A stretch of 42,847 nucleotides of DNA from Rhizobium anhuiense. Its GTDB lineage: Bacteria; Pseudomonadota; Alphaproteobacteria; Rhizobiales; Rhizobiaceae. A model generated the notes under the pieces. That model saw nothing but the letters and a program-made list of their open reading frames with translations, was not told the DNA's origin and ran no database searches. A program made the translations under genes and the position numbers. The stretch is from assembly GCF_003985145.1 (NCBI RefSeq), contig NZ_ML133547.1, positions 1 to 42,847 of the forward strand, written 5' to 3'. Of this stretch, positions 30,465 to 38,159 are shown in pieces. The stretch's first letter is position 1. The number at the start of each line of letters is the position of its first letter.

Positions 30465-30515
30465 GTAAATCGGTCCTGTACTTTCGCGAACCTGAATTCG
30501 AACGGAATCTTGCCC

Positions 30516-31811
30516 ATGGTTTCCACAGCCCTCGCCTCCACCCTTGCCCGGCGCAACATCCATTACGGCTGGGTCGTCGTTGCCGCGACCTTCCTCACCA
30601 TGCTGGTCACCGCCGGCGCCATGGGCGCACCCGGCGTTCTCATCAAGCCACTGCAGGACGAGTTCGGCTGGGAGACCTCGCAGATTTCCTCGGCGCTGGC
30701 GATCCGTCTGATCCTGTTCGGTTTCATGGGTCCGTTCGCCGCCGCCTTCATGAATTATTTCGGCGTGCGCAAGGTCATCGTCTTCGCGCTCGCCCTGATC
30801 GGCGCCGGCTTCATCGGTTCGCTGTTCATGACCACGCTGTGGCAGTTGCTGCTGCTCTGGGGCATCGTCGTCGGCTTCGGCACCGGTCTGACAGCCATGG
30901 TGCTCGCCGCGACGATCTCCTCCCGCTGGTTCACCAGGCATCGCGGCCTCGTCGTCGGCATGCTTTCGGCAAGCTCGGCCACCGGCCAGCTCGTCTTTCT
31001 GCCGCTGATGGCCGAGCTGACGGAACGCTACGGCTGGCGCTCGACGGTGTTTTTCGTCTGCGCCATGATCATGGTCGCAGCCCTTGCGGTGCTCGCCTTC
31101 ATGCGCGACCGCCCGGCCGACCTCAACCTGCCGGCTCTCGGCGAAACGCACGTGACGCCGCCGCCGGCAGCCACCTCGCTCGGCGTCGCGCTGATGACGC
31201 CGATCACCGTCCTCAGGGAAATCTCGAAGACCTCGACCTTCTGGATCCTCTTCGCCACCTTCTTTATCTGCGGCCTCAGCACCAACGGCCTGATCCAGAC
31301 CCATTTCGTCACCCTCTGCGGCGATTTCGGCATCGTGCCCGTGGCCGCCGCCAGCGTGCTCGCCGTCATGGGCATCTTCGATTTCTTCGGCACGATCGGC
31401 TCCGGATGGCTCTCCGATCGGTTCGACAATCGCTGGCTGCTGTTCTGGTATTACGGCCTGCGCGGCCTCTCGCTGCTCTACCTGCCCTTCAGTGATTTCA
31501 GCTTTTACGGCCTTTCCATCTTCGCCATTTTCTACGGCCTTGACTGGATCGCCACCGTGCCGCCGACCGTCAAGATCGCCGCCGACCGCTTCGGCCGCGA
31601 AAAGGTCGGCCTCGTTTTCGGCTGGGTCTTTGCCGGCCATCAGCTGGGAGCCGCCACCGCCGCCTATGGCGCCGGCCTCTCGCGCACGGAGCTTTCGAGC
31701 TATCTGCCCGCCTTCTTCGTCGCCGGCGCCTTCTGCCTGCTGGCCTCGATCCTGGCGATCACATTGAAGAAGTCCGGCCTCAGCAGCCCGGCCCCCGCTG
31801 CAGCCCATTGA
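30516..31811 (+). CDS. MFS transporter
   Basis: 431 residues and about 12 membrane helices. It belongs to the MFS branch with monocarboxylate-like transporters (YcxA-like): the opening NIHYGWVVVAATFLTML and GAPGVLIKPLQDEFGW are typical. Substrate cannot be told from sequence. The start is ATG at 30516; a TTG at 30510 is in frame. Transcribed away from the TetR gene. Confidence 0.88.
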   Translation: MVSTALASTLARRNIHYGWVVVAATFLTMLVTAGAMGAPGVLIKPLQDEFGWETSQISSALAIRLILFGFMGPFAAAFMNYFGVRKVIVFALALIGAGFIGSLFMTTLWQLLLLWGIVVGFGTGLTAMVLAATISSRWFTRHRGLVVGMLSASSATGQLVFLPLMAELTERYGWRSTVFFVCAMIMVAALAVLAFMRDRPADLNLPALGETHVTPPPAATSLGVALMTPITVLREISKTSTFWILFATFFICGLSTNGLIQTHFVTLCGDFGIVPVAAASVLAVMGIFDFFGTIGSGWLSDRFDNRWLLFWYYGLRGLSLLYLPFSDFSFYGLSIFAIFYGLDWIATVPPTVKIAADRFGREKVGLVFGWVFAGHQLGAATAAYGAGLSRTELSSYLPAFFVAGAFCLLASILAITLKKSGLSSPAPAAAH

Positions 31812-31820
31812 TATCGACCG

Positions 31821-31847
31821 GACCCGGCCTCGAAACGAGGCCGGGTC
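31821..31847 (+). terminator. Terminator-like hairpin of the MFS gene
   Basis: GACCCGGCCTCG (31821-31832) and CGAGGCCGGGTC (31836-31847) form a perfect 12-bp stem with an AAA loop, 10 nt after the stop codon. The bases after it are TCTCC, so there is no real T tract. Confidence 0.6.
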
Positions 31848-31885
31848 TCTCCACCGGATCGGTCTGATAACTTCGCTTGCCCGTC

Positions 31886-31914
31886 TTGCGCGCGCAGGCG
31901 CTCGCATGTTAGAC
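31886..31914 (+). promoter_or_regulatory. Candidate promoter of tRNA-Leu
   Basis: TTGCGC (31886-31891), 17-nt spacer and TTAGAC (31909-31914). Transcription would start about 15 nt before the tRNA. Confidence 0.35.
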
Positions 31915-31935
31915 AGCCGCCCGTTCGTATCCGTT

Positions 31936-32020
31936 GCCCCATTGGCGGAATTGGTAGACGCGCTCGACTCAAAATCGAGTTTCGAAAGAAGTGCTGGTTC
32001 GACCCCGGCATGGGGCACCA
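31936..32020 (+). tRNA. tRNA-Leu (CAA)
   Basis: 85 nt with a long variable arm, as leucine tRNAs have. The acceptor stem is GCCCCAT (31936-31942) with ATGGGGC (32010-32016), then A and an encoded CCA. The anticodon stem CTCGA / TCGAG encloses the loop CTCAAAA, so the anticodon is CAA, which reads UUG. The T arm carries GGTTCGACCCC. Confidence 0.97.
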
Positions 32021-32222
32021 CCTACGCTCTGCGAACTTCGGCTCGGCAGGCCGAAGAGCAGCTAAGCGAAGGGTTGTCGCGCCGTAGTTCCGTCAGGAAC
32101 GAAGGCGGACTGGTTCGACAATGCTCCGGCTAGCTGCACCATCATCTCAAATCGCTTCGCGTAGCCCTGCCTCAGGAGACCTGATACGGGACTACGGAGC
32201 AAAATTCGCCTGCGGGTGAAGC
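32021..32222. other. Highly self-complementary stretch after tRNA-Leu
   Basis: About 200 bases with no gene but many stems. CTTCGGC / GCCGAAG is at 32036-32056. A nested set pairs GCAGCTA (32058-32064) with TAGCTGC (32131-32137) and TTGTCG (32074-32079) with CGACAA (32116-32121), and encloses a small GTTCC / GGAAC hairpin. TCAGG-AGA-CCTGA (32172-32184) lies inside CGTAGCCC / GGGACTACG (32160-32196). The first hairpin could end the tRNA transcript. The rest may be a folded RNA or a rhizobial mosaic repeat. Confidence 0.5.
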
Positions 32223-32510
32223 CTACTTGTTCTTCAACAGCCACATTTTGCCGGCCATGGTGATGCCGTAGACGTCTTTTGAGACGTCGTCGTCCAGATG
32301 CCGCCGCTCGAGGAAACCCGGCTCCTTCAATTCACCCAGCGTCTTGGCAGTGACTGATTTGATTTTCTGCGGCCGCTCTTTCCAACGGTCGGTTTTTGCG
32401 TAAGTCACCTGCGCGTTCTGGTGCGTCCATTTGTTGGCTGGCTGAGGATAGAGATCTCCATCCCTGGCGAGTTTGAGTGCGGCGATCTGGGACGGGGTAA
32501 GCTCAATCAT
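32223..32510 (-). CDS. Small protein with winged-helix-like fold, unknown function
   Basis: 95 residues from the ATG at 32510. The order TPSQIAALKLARDG, then VTAKTLGELKEPGFLERR and YGITMAGKMWLLKN, looks like a small winged helix: a helix-turn-helix followed by the YxITxAGxxxL wing seen in MarR-like regulators. No specific family is recognised. Base composition is somewhat more A/T-rich than its neighbours. Lies alone beside tRNA-Leu, so recent gain is possible. Confidence 0.6.
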   Translation of the reverse strand: MIELTPSQIAALKLARDGDLYPQPANKWTHQNAQVTYAKTDRWKERPQKIKSVTAKTLGELKEPGFLERRHLDDDVSKDVYGITMAGKMWLLKNK

Positions 32511-32620
32511 AGTAAAAATCCTGTGCGGGAGGTATTTGCGCTGGGAACGCGCTTTTACCAAAGGCGTGCTCATAACACCGACGGACCACTTCCACCACCC
32601 ATTCAGACAGTCGCGCCACA

Positions 32621-32660
32621 AAAGGCGAAAACCCGGCTCGTGGGAACCGGGCTTCGCCCT
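32621..32660 (-). terminator. Terminator after the small exported-protein gene
   Basis: On the minus strand GGCGAAG-CCCGG pairs with CCGGGTTTTCGCC (arms at 32654-32659 / 32625-32630 and 32648-32652 / 32633-32637), followed by TTTT. It lies about 17 nt after the stop codon of the 94-residue gene. Confidence 0.65.
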
Positions 32661-32676
32661 TGTAGCGTATGTCTCG

Positions 32677-32961
32677 TTAATTGCAGCGTCGGACCGTCTT
32701 GGTGACCTCGCCTTCATCGGTCTGGCGCGTGACGCTCCTGGTTTCGCAGCCACTATCGCGGTAGCGGCGGTGCTCACGTTCGCGCACGGCACCAAAAGTG
32801 ACGCCTCGCTCGCTGATGGTAATTCCAGGTCGTACCCGCTCGTGACGATAGCCGTCATCATAGGAACGCTCCCTGACATAGACGCTATCGGCAAGAACAG
32901 GCGCTGCAAACGAGCAGGCGGCAAGGGCCGCCACAGTACAGTTCAGGATAATCTTCCGCAT
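32677..32961 (-). CDS. Small exported protein, unknown function
   Basis: 94 residues from the ATG of MRKIILNCTVAALAAC. The signal peptide is cleaved probably after VLA (about residue 24). The mature chain is short, very rich in Arg, Glu and Tyr, and has two cysteines near its end (SGCETR and RRCN) that could form a disulfide. AGGAGAA lies a few nt before the ATG. It resembles other small periplasmic Arg/His-rich rhizobial proteins, but I know no function. Confidence 0.7.
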   Translation of the reverse strand: MRKIILNCTVAALAACSFAAPVLADSVYVRERSYDDGYRHERVRPGITISERGVTFGAVREREHRRYRDSGCETRSVTRQTDEGEVTKTVRRCN

Positions 32962-33024
32962 GTCGTTCTCCTTTCTTGATGAAAGGGCAACGAGGCAAGC
33001 CGCAAGTGGTTCCAACATTGTGAC

Positions 33025-33065
33025 GGCCCGGCCGTGCCGCAGACAACGTCTGCATCTGGCGGGCC
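33025..33065. other. Hairpin in the divergent promoter region
   Basis: GGCCCG (33025-33030) pairs with CGGGCC (33060-33065), and GCAGAC-AAC-GTCTGC (33039-33053) forms a perfect inner stem. It sits between the divergent small exported-protein gene and the antiporter gene. It could be a regulatory structure or a minor repeat. Confidence 0.4.
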
Positions 33066-33163
33066 AGAACTATGAGTGAGGGGGCCTCACCGCTCAAATC
33101 ACTTGTTTAATTTTGCTTGCGCTTCGTCCAAAGTGGCCGCCGCTACAAATAGAGAGGGCGGAC

Positions 33164-34912
33164 GTGCATCAGGAAGTAGGACTCATCGCGACGGTTGCCG
33201 TCAGTTTTGTTTTCGCCGCGATCCTGGGCTACGGCGCCGATCGGCTCCGGCTGCCGCCGCTCGTCGGCTACCTGATGGCCGGCATCCTGATGGGGCCGTT
33301 CACCCCGGGCTTCGTCGCCGACACCGCCCTTGCCGGTCAGCTCGCCGAAATGGGCGTCATCCTTTTGATGTTCGGCGTCGGCCTGCATTTTTCCGCCTCC
33401 GACTTGCTCGCCGTGCGCGGCATCGCCGTGCCGGGCGCGATCGGACGGATCATTCTCGCCACCCTGCTCGGCGTCGGCCTTTGCCAACTCTGGGGCTGGA
33501 GCCTCGGCGCCGGCATCGTCCTCGGCCTCAGCCTGTCGGTGGCGAGCACCGTCGTTCTCTTGAAGGCGCTGGAGGAGCGCAATCTCGTCAACGCGCCAAG
33601 CGGACGCGTCGCCGTCGGCTGGCTGATCGTCGAGGATCTGGTGATGGTGCTGGCGCTGGTGCTGCTGCCGGCGCTCGCAGAGCTTCTGGGTGGCAACGCC
33701 GCCGATACGACCAACCACGGCCTCGGCGACCTGCCGCTGGTGCTGACGATCGGCCTGACGCTGTTGAAGGTGGCGGCCTTCGCCGCCATGGCGATCTTCC
33801 TCGGCCCTCGCATCGTGCCCTGGCTGCTGACGATGATCGCCCGCACCGGCTCGCGTGAGCTGTTCACGCTGACAGTCCTGGCGATCGCGCTCGGCATTGC
33901 CTTCGGCTCGGCGGCGATCTTCGGCGTCTCATTTGCACTCGGCGCATTTTTTGCCGGTGTCGTCATGAGCGAATCCCAGCTCAGCCACAGGGCGGCCGCC
34001 GATTCGCTGCCGCTGCAGAATGCCTTCTCCGTGCTGTTCTTCGTCTCCGTCGGCATGCTCTTCGACCCCTCGATCCTGGTGCGCCAGCCGCTGGCCGTGA
34101 TCGGCGCGCTGGCGCTGGTCATCCTCGGCAAGGGCATCATCACCTTCCTCATCGTTATCCTGCTCAGATATCCGATCGGCCTGGGGCTGACATTGGCCGG
34201 CGGCCTCGCCCAGATCGGCGAATTCTCCTTCATCCTCGCCGGTCTCGGCGTGTCGCTCGGGCTTCTGCCGCATGAGGGCCAGGATCTGATCCTTGCCGCC
34301 GCAATCCTGTCGATTACGCTGAACCCGATCGTGATCCTGGCGACCGACGGACTGAAGAAATATATCCATTCGACATGGCCCTCCCTTTGGGAAAATTACG
34401 GCAGAAAGAGGCAGAAAGCGCTCGGCAAGGAACTGGAAAAGATCAGGGCGCTCAGCGAGGAGCGCGAGCGTCAGCATCAGTTGAAGATGCAGCAGCTGAT
34501 CGAAACTTTCCCGTTGTTCTCCGAGGTCAGCGAGGACGCGCAAGAGGAGCTGCTGCTGCTCTTCAAGGCAAAGTCCGCCCCTCCCGGCGAACGCGTCATT
34601 CGCCGCGGCGACCGCGGCGACAGCATGTATTTCATCTCTTCGGGAGCGGTGGAGGTGCGGCTCGCCAGCGGTGCGATCCGCCTGGAACCGGGCGCCTTTT
34701 TTGGCGAAATGGCGCTTCTCACCGGCGGACGACGCACCGCCGACGTCATTGCCGTCGATTTCTGCCAGTTCGAGGTGCTCGAGCGGCGAGACTTTAACAT
34801 GTTCATGTCACACCATCCCAATCTGCGCGCCGCCGTCAGCGAAATGGCCCAGAAGCGCACGGAGATGAACGTCCTGCGCCAGCAATGGGAAAAGTCGATG
34901 GACCTGTCCTGA
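33164..34912 (+). CDS. CPA2-family cation:proton antiporter with cNMP-binding domain
   Basis: 582 residues. The membrane part (about 1-395, about 12 helices) is of the KefB/CPA2 type: LMAGILMGPFTPGF, MFGVGLHFS, IGEFSFILAGLG. It exchanges K+ or Na+ for protons. A charged coiled segment (about 405-445) then leads to a CRP-like cyclic-nucleotide-binding domain (about 450-565), with the phosphate cassette FFGEMALLTGGRRTAD (G514, E515, R523/R524). The TrkA-N domain found in many KefB proteins is absent. Start GTG at 33164, behind GAGAGGG; an upstream TTG at 33113 is less likely. Confidence 0.88.
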   Translation: MHQEVGLIATVAVSFVFAAILGYGADRLRLPPLVGYLMAGILMGPFTPGFVADTALAGQLAEMGVILLMFGVGLHFSASDLLAVRGIAVPGAIGRIILATLLGVGLCQLWGWSLGAGIVLGLSLSVASTVVLLKALEERNLVNAPSGRVAVGWLIVEDLVMVLALVLLPALAELLGGNAADTTNHGLGDLPLVLTIGLTLLKVAAFAAMAIFLGPRIVPWLLTMIARTGSRELFTLTVLAIALGIAFGSAAIFGVSFALGAFFAGVVMSESQLSHRAAADSLPLQNAFSVLFFVSVGMLFDPSILVRQPLAVIGALALVILGKGIITFLIVILLRYPIGLGLTLAGGLAQIGEFSFILAGLGVSLGLLPHEGQDLILAAAILSITLNPIVILATDGLKKYIHSTWPSLWENYGRKRQKALGKELEKIRALSEERERQHQLKMQQLIETFPLFSEVSEDAQEELLLLFKAKSAPPGERVIRRGDRGDSMYFISSGAVEVRLASGAIRLEPGAFFGEMALLTGGRRTADVIAVDFCQFEVLERRDFNMFMSHHPNLRAAVSEMAQKRTEMNVLRQQWEKSMDLS

Positions 34913-34957
34913 GCAAACACCGCCGCATTTCTCGCGGGAGCGCGATAGCGTGATTGC

Positions 34958-35061
34958 CTAGAGTAGGTCGCGCAAAACTGAGCAGCGGTTTTGCGATTCC
35001 GACATGCGTAAAAGCAAACATCTAAATCGCAAGCGAATCTGAGGATTGCGACGCGCTTTAG
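34958..35061. repeat. Rhizobial intergenic repeat (RIME1-like)
   Basis: A 104-bp unit from CTAGAG to CTTTAG. Inside, CGCAAAAC and GTTTTGCG form a hairpin at about 34970-34994, followed by an A-rich centre (AAAGCAAACATCTAAA) and GATTGCGACGCGC. I recognise this as a common dispersed Rhizobium repeat; its length and palindromes fit RIME1. It reaches into the stop codon of the next gene. Confidence 0.7.
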
Positions 35062-35348
35062 ACCGCCGGCCAATAGCCATCGGCACGGAAATCCTCCGGG
35101 ATCGGATCGAGGCGCGACAATGTCTCGGCCGCGAAATCGATCTGTAGCGACAAGTATTTGAGAGACGCCAGCATCGGCGCGCCGGTCGCAAACTCCCGGA
35201 TGCGGGACAGATGATAGCCGCTGGCGCTCAGCCGCCGCGCAGCCTCCTGGCGGACATCGTCTCTGCTCGGTCCGCGCCCCTTTTCGGACCGGTCATCCAT
35301 TTGCACGGCCTGCCCACGGCCGCCTTCGATCACTTCGAACATTCTCAT
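35058..35348 (-). CDS. Small conserved protein, unknown function
   Basis: 96 residues from the ATG of MRMFEVIEGG (two residues shorter if the second ATG is used). A mixed charged N-terminus is followed by helices with ARRLSASGYHLSRIREFATG and SLKYLSLQIDFAAETLSRL. No signal peptide, no membrane helix and no family that I recognise, though I think similar frames occur in other rhizobia. The TAA comes from the edge of the neighbouring repeat. Confidence 0.65.
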   Translation of the reverse strand: MRMFEVIEGGRGQAVQMDDRSEKGRGPSRDDVRQEAARRLSASGYHLSRIREFATGAPMLASLKYLSLQIDFAAETLSRLDPIPEDFRADGYWPAV

Positions 35349-35550
35349 GCCACCCTGCACGTCGACCCTATGCTCTAATACAGCTTGCCGCAGAATGGCC
35401 GATTCGCAATCCCATGAAATCTCGAGAGAGGCGCGGATGCGCCGCATCACGAAAATTTTTGGACGGCGGTGGCAGGAAGGACACGGGCGAGCATTTACAG
35501 CACCGCGCACGGCCCCTAAAGCTTTTGCACCGCAACAGGAAGGAAACGGA

Positions 35551-36141
35551 ATGCTCCGCAGACTTTACGACTGGACCATGTCTTTGGCCTCGCGCAAATC
35601 GGCCGAAGTCTGGCTCGCCGTCATCGCCTTCGTCGAAAGCTCCGTCTTTCTCGTCCCCGCCGATGTGCTCTTCCTGCCGATGGCGCTTTCGAGGCCGGAA
35701 CGCTCCTACCGCTATGCGCTGATTGCAACCGTCGCCTCCGTGCTCGGCGGCATTGCTGGCTGGGCGCTCGGCTTTTACGCCTATGAAACGGTTGCGCGGC
35801 CGGTTCTCGAATTCTACGGCAAACTCGACGCCTTCGAGCAGATGAAGGCCTATGTCACCTACGAGTGGATCCTGCTGCTGCTCGTCACTTCGGGTCTCGC
35901 GCATCTGCCGCCAATCAAGATCGTCACGATTTTGTCCGGCGTCATCCACGTCAATCTGGGGCTTTTCGTCGTCTCGGCGATCGTCGCGCGCGGCGCGCGT
36001 TTCCTCTTCCTCGCCTGGCTGCTGCGCCGTTACGGCGAGCCGATCCGCCATTTCATCGAGAAGCGCCTCGGCCAGATCGTCAGCGTCGGTGCCGCCGCCG
36101 TGATCGTGTTATATCCCGCCTACCGCTATCTCGCTCACTAG
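35551..36141 (+). CDS. YqaA/DedA-like inner membrane protein
   Basis: 196 residues and about four to five membrane helices. SNARE-associated/VTT domain features are visible: FVESSVFLVPADVLFLPMAL near the start, GGIAGWALGFYAYE, and LAHLPPIKIVTILSG. Such proteins are linked to lipid or small-solute transport across the inner membrane; the role here is not known. AGGAAGGAAA upstream fixes the ATG at 35551. dsbB follows after 78 nt that hold a palindrome. Confidence 0.87.
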   Translation: MLRRLYDWTMSLASRKSAEVWLAVIAFVESSVFLVPADVLFLPMALSRPERSYRYALIATVASVLGGIAGWALGFYAYETVARPVLEFYGKLDAFEQMKAYVTYEWILLLLVTSGLAHLPPIKIVTILSGVIHVNLGLFVVSAIVARGARFLFLAWLLRRYGEPIRHFIEKRLGQIVSVGAAAVIVLYPAYRYLAH

Positions 36142-36149
36142 AACAGGAT

Positions 36150-36176
36150 GATTTTCGGCCGAACAGGCCTAAAATC
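36150..36176. repeat. Short rhizobial palindrome between yqaA-like and dsbB genes
   Basis: GATTTTCGGCC (36150-36160), loop GAACA, GGCCTAAAATC (36166-36176), with one mismatch. A common dispersed Rhizobium palindrome as I recall. Its place 8 nt after a stop codon means it can also act as a terminator or an RNA stabiliser. Confidence 0.6.
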
Positions 36177-36219
36177 TGAATCCGCATCTCAGGCTTTACC
36201 AACTTTGCGGAGTTCCGCC

Positions 36220-36741
36220 ATGACTGCCACTTCCTCGCCGCTCACCCGCCCCGGCTTTACCTATTCCCTGCTGCTCGCGATCGGCATGGCGGCCGTCGTC
36301 GGCACGGCGCTGGGCTTCCAATATATCGGCGGCTATATTCCCTGCGCGCTCTGCCTGCTGCAGCGCCAGCCTTATTATTACGCCGTCCCGATCGCGATTC
36401 TCGCCGCAATCTCCGAGCTCGTCGGCCTGCCGAACTGGATCACCCGCGCGCTCATCCTGGCGGCCGGCATCCTGATGCTGGTCACGGCAGGCATGGGTGT
36501 CTATCACGCTGGCGTCGAATGGCATTTCTGGCCGGGGCCGGCCACCTGCTCGACCACGGCAAGCAGCATGACGACCAATGCCGGCGATCTGCTCGGCGAA
36601 CTCAACACCATCAAAGGCCCGTCCTGCACCGATGCGGCGCTGCGGGTGCTCGGCCTGTCTTTTGCAGGCTGGAACGTGATTGCCGGAATTCTGCTCGCAG
36701 CCTTCGCCTTTGCAGGCGTTCGCAGGGCTGCCTCTGCATAA
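36220..36741 (+). CDS. dsbB: Disulfide bond formation protein DsbB
   Basis: 173 residues, four membrane helices. Passes electrons from DsbA to ubiquinone. The quinone-linked pair CALC is C42/C45, followed by LQRQPYY. The second periplasmic pair is C110 (PATC) and C136 (GPSC). ATG at 36220. Convergent with the HNH gene. No dsbA is in the window. Confidence 0.9.
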   Translation: MTATSSPLTRPGFTYSLLLAIGMAAVVGTALGFQYIGGYIPCALCLLQRQPYYYAVPIAILAAISELVGLPNWITRALILAAGILMLVTAGMGVYHAGVEWHFWPGPATCSTTASSMTTNAGDLLGELNTIKGPSCTDAALRVLGLSFAGWNVIAGILLAAFAFAGVRRAASA

Positions 36742-36799
36742 TCCCTTAAGTCGGCCGTTCTCTGTGCCTCCGAAGGACGCCGTGCTGTAAGCAACTCGA

Positions 36800-37357
36800 T
36801 CACGGCTGCAGTTCGGTATCCCAGTAGAGATAATCGAGCCAGCTGTCATGCAGATAGTTCGGCGGGAACAGCCGGCCGTTATTGTGCAGATCCTGCACCG
36901 TCGGCTGGTAGGGCTTCTGCGCCGGGAACATGCCTGCCTGCTTGGGAAGCTTGCTGCCCTTGCGCAGATTGCACGGCGAACAGGCAGCCACGACATTCTC
37001 CCAGGTCGTCTCGCCGCCATGGGCGCGCGGGATGACGTGATCGAAGGTCAGGTCGTCATGGGCGCCGCAATACTGGCATTCGAACCGGTCGCGCAGGAAG
37101 ACGTTGAACCGGGTGAAAGCGGGATTGCGGGACGGCTGAACGTAAGTCTTGAGGCACACGACACTCGGAAGCCGCATCGAGAAGCTCGGTGAGGAAACCG
37201 AATGTTCATACTCTGCGATGATATTCACACGGTCGAGAAATACCGCCTTGATCGCGTCCTGCCAGGACCATAGCGACAAGGGATAATAACTCAGCGGCCG
37301 GTAGTCAGCGTTCAGGACGAGCGCCGGCAGGGCCTGCGGGGAGACTGCAATCGTCAA
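36800..37357 (-). CDS. HNH endonuclease
   Basis: 185 residues. HNH nuclease domain at about 90-140 with a zinc site from C94/C97 (CQYC) and C126/C129 (CSPC), and the catalytic set D106-H107, N121 and N130. The N-terminal part (VLNADYRPLSYYPLSLWSW) is typical of the widespread chromosomal HNH family in alphaproteobacteria. The start codon is TTG at 37357, because AGGAG lies six nt ahead of it and the family begins at TIAVSPQALP. No restriction or phage genes nearby. Its biological role is unknown. Confidence 0.88.
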   Translation of the reverse strand: MTIAVSPQALPALVLNADYRPLSYYPLSLWSWQDAIKAVFLDRVNIIAEYEHSVSSPSFSMRLPSVVCLKTYVQPSRNPAFTRFNVFLRDRFECQYCGAHDDLTFDHVIPRAHGGETTWENVVAACSPCNLRKGSKLPKQAGMFPAQKPYQPTVQDLHNNGRLFPPNYLHDSWLDYLYWDTELQP

Positions 37358-37392
37358 GGGACTCTCCTGATCGATTCGGCATCTGCACCTGT

Positions 37393-37422
37393 ATATTAGG
37401 CCGGTTGTTACAGGATTGTGAA
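37393..37422 (-). promoter_or_regulatory. Candidate promoter of the HNH gene
   Basis: Minus-strand TTCACA (37417-37422), an 18-nt spacer and TAATAT (37393-37398), about 30 nt before the ribosome-binding site of the HNH gene. The region is A/T-rich. Confidence 0.4.
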
Positions 37423-37468
37423 GTCCAATAAATTCAGAGGATAAAGGCAAAATGAAGAGTGTTGCCGA

Positions 37469-38146
37469 TCAGCCGATCGGCACCATGTCGCGGCGCATTT
37501 TCGTGGCGTAATAGGCCCAGAAAAGCCGTGCCGCCACCGAGCGCCACGGCGACCAGACTTCCGAAAGCTCGGCAAGCGCCTTCGCCTGCGGCCGTGCCGC
37601 AAGGCCGAATGCCGTCCCGACCGCATTCTGCAGTGCGACATCGCCGGCCGGGAAAACATCGGCATGGCCGCCGCAAAACATCAGATAGACCTCCGCCGTC
37701 CAAGGGCCGATACCCTTCAGCGCGGTGAGTTCGCCAAGCGCCTCGCCCGGCGGCTTCAGGCAGAGGCCGGAGAGATCGAGGCGGCCGGAGGCAACCGCTT
37801 CGGCGATCCGCGACAGAGTGTCGGCCTTGGCGCGCGACAGGCCGAATTCGCGCCATGCCTCTGCGTGAAGCAGCATGTAGCCTTCGGCAGTCAAAAGACC
37901 ATCCGCTGGCAGCATGCGCCGCCAGATCGCGTCGGCGCTGGCGCGCGACACCATCTGCGAGACGATGATATGGGCAAGCCCGGCAAAGCCGGGTTCGCGC
38001 AATCGCAGCGGAACGGGTCCGGCGTCCGCTGCGATCGGCGCAAGGCGCGGATCGAGGCGAAGCAATGCTTCGAGCCCCTGCCTGACGTCGTCTTCGTTGC
38101 GGATGATCTGCACATTGCCTCGCAGTGGTTCAAAAGCCGAATCCAT
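37469..38146 (-). CDS. DNA-3-methyladenine glycosylase II (AlkA-like)
   Basis: 225 residues. Removes alkylated bases from DNA. The helix-hairpin-helix is LTALKGIGPWTAEV (from about 140) and the catalytic Asp is D169 in FPAGDVALQ. It lacks the N-terminal domain of E. coli AlkA, as do many alphaproteobacterial members. ATG at 38146 is chosen; ATG at 38161 and GTG at 38167 would overlap the divergent gluQ start, and none has a good ribosome-binding site. Confidence 0.9.
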   Translation of the reverse strand: MDSAFEPLRGNVQIIRNEDDVRQGLEALLRLDPRLAPIAADAGPVPLRLREPGFAGLAHIIVSQMVSRASADAIWRRMLPADGLLTAEGYMLLHAEAWREFGLSRAKADTLSRIAEAVASGRLDLSGLCLKPPGEALGELTALKGIGPWTAEVYLMFCGGHADVFPAGDVALQNAVGTAFGLAARPQAKALAELSEVWSPWRSVAARLFWAYYATKMRRDMVPIG

Positions 38147-38159
38147 GGCAGAAGAAAGC

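Noticed and set aside
30435..32021. 528-codon frame opposite the MFS gene and running through tRNA-Leu
   Set aside because: It includes the tRNA gene and is very rich in Gly/Asp/Glu as antisense frames are; not coding.
32110..32119. Copy of tRNA-Leu T-arm sequence (CTGGTTCGAC) as an attachment site
   Set aside because: Only 10 bases match those at 31994-32003, the flanks differ, and there is no integrase; too short to be an att duplication.
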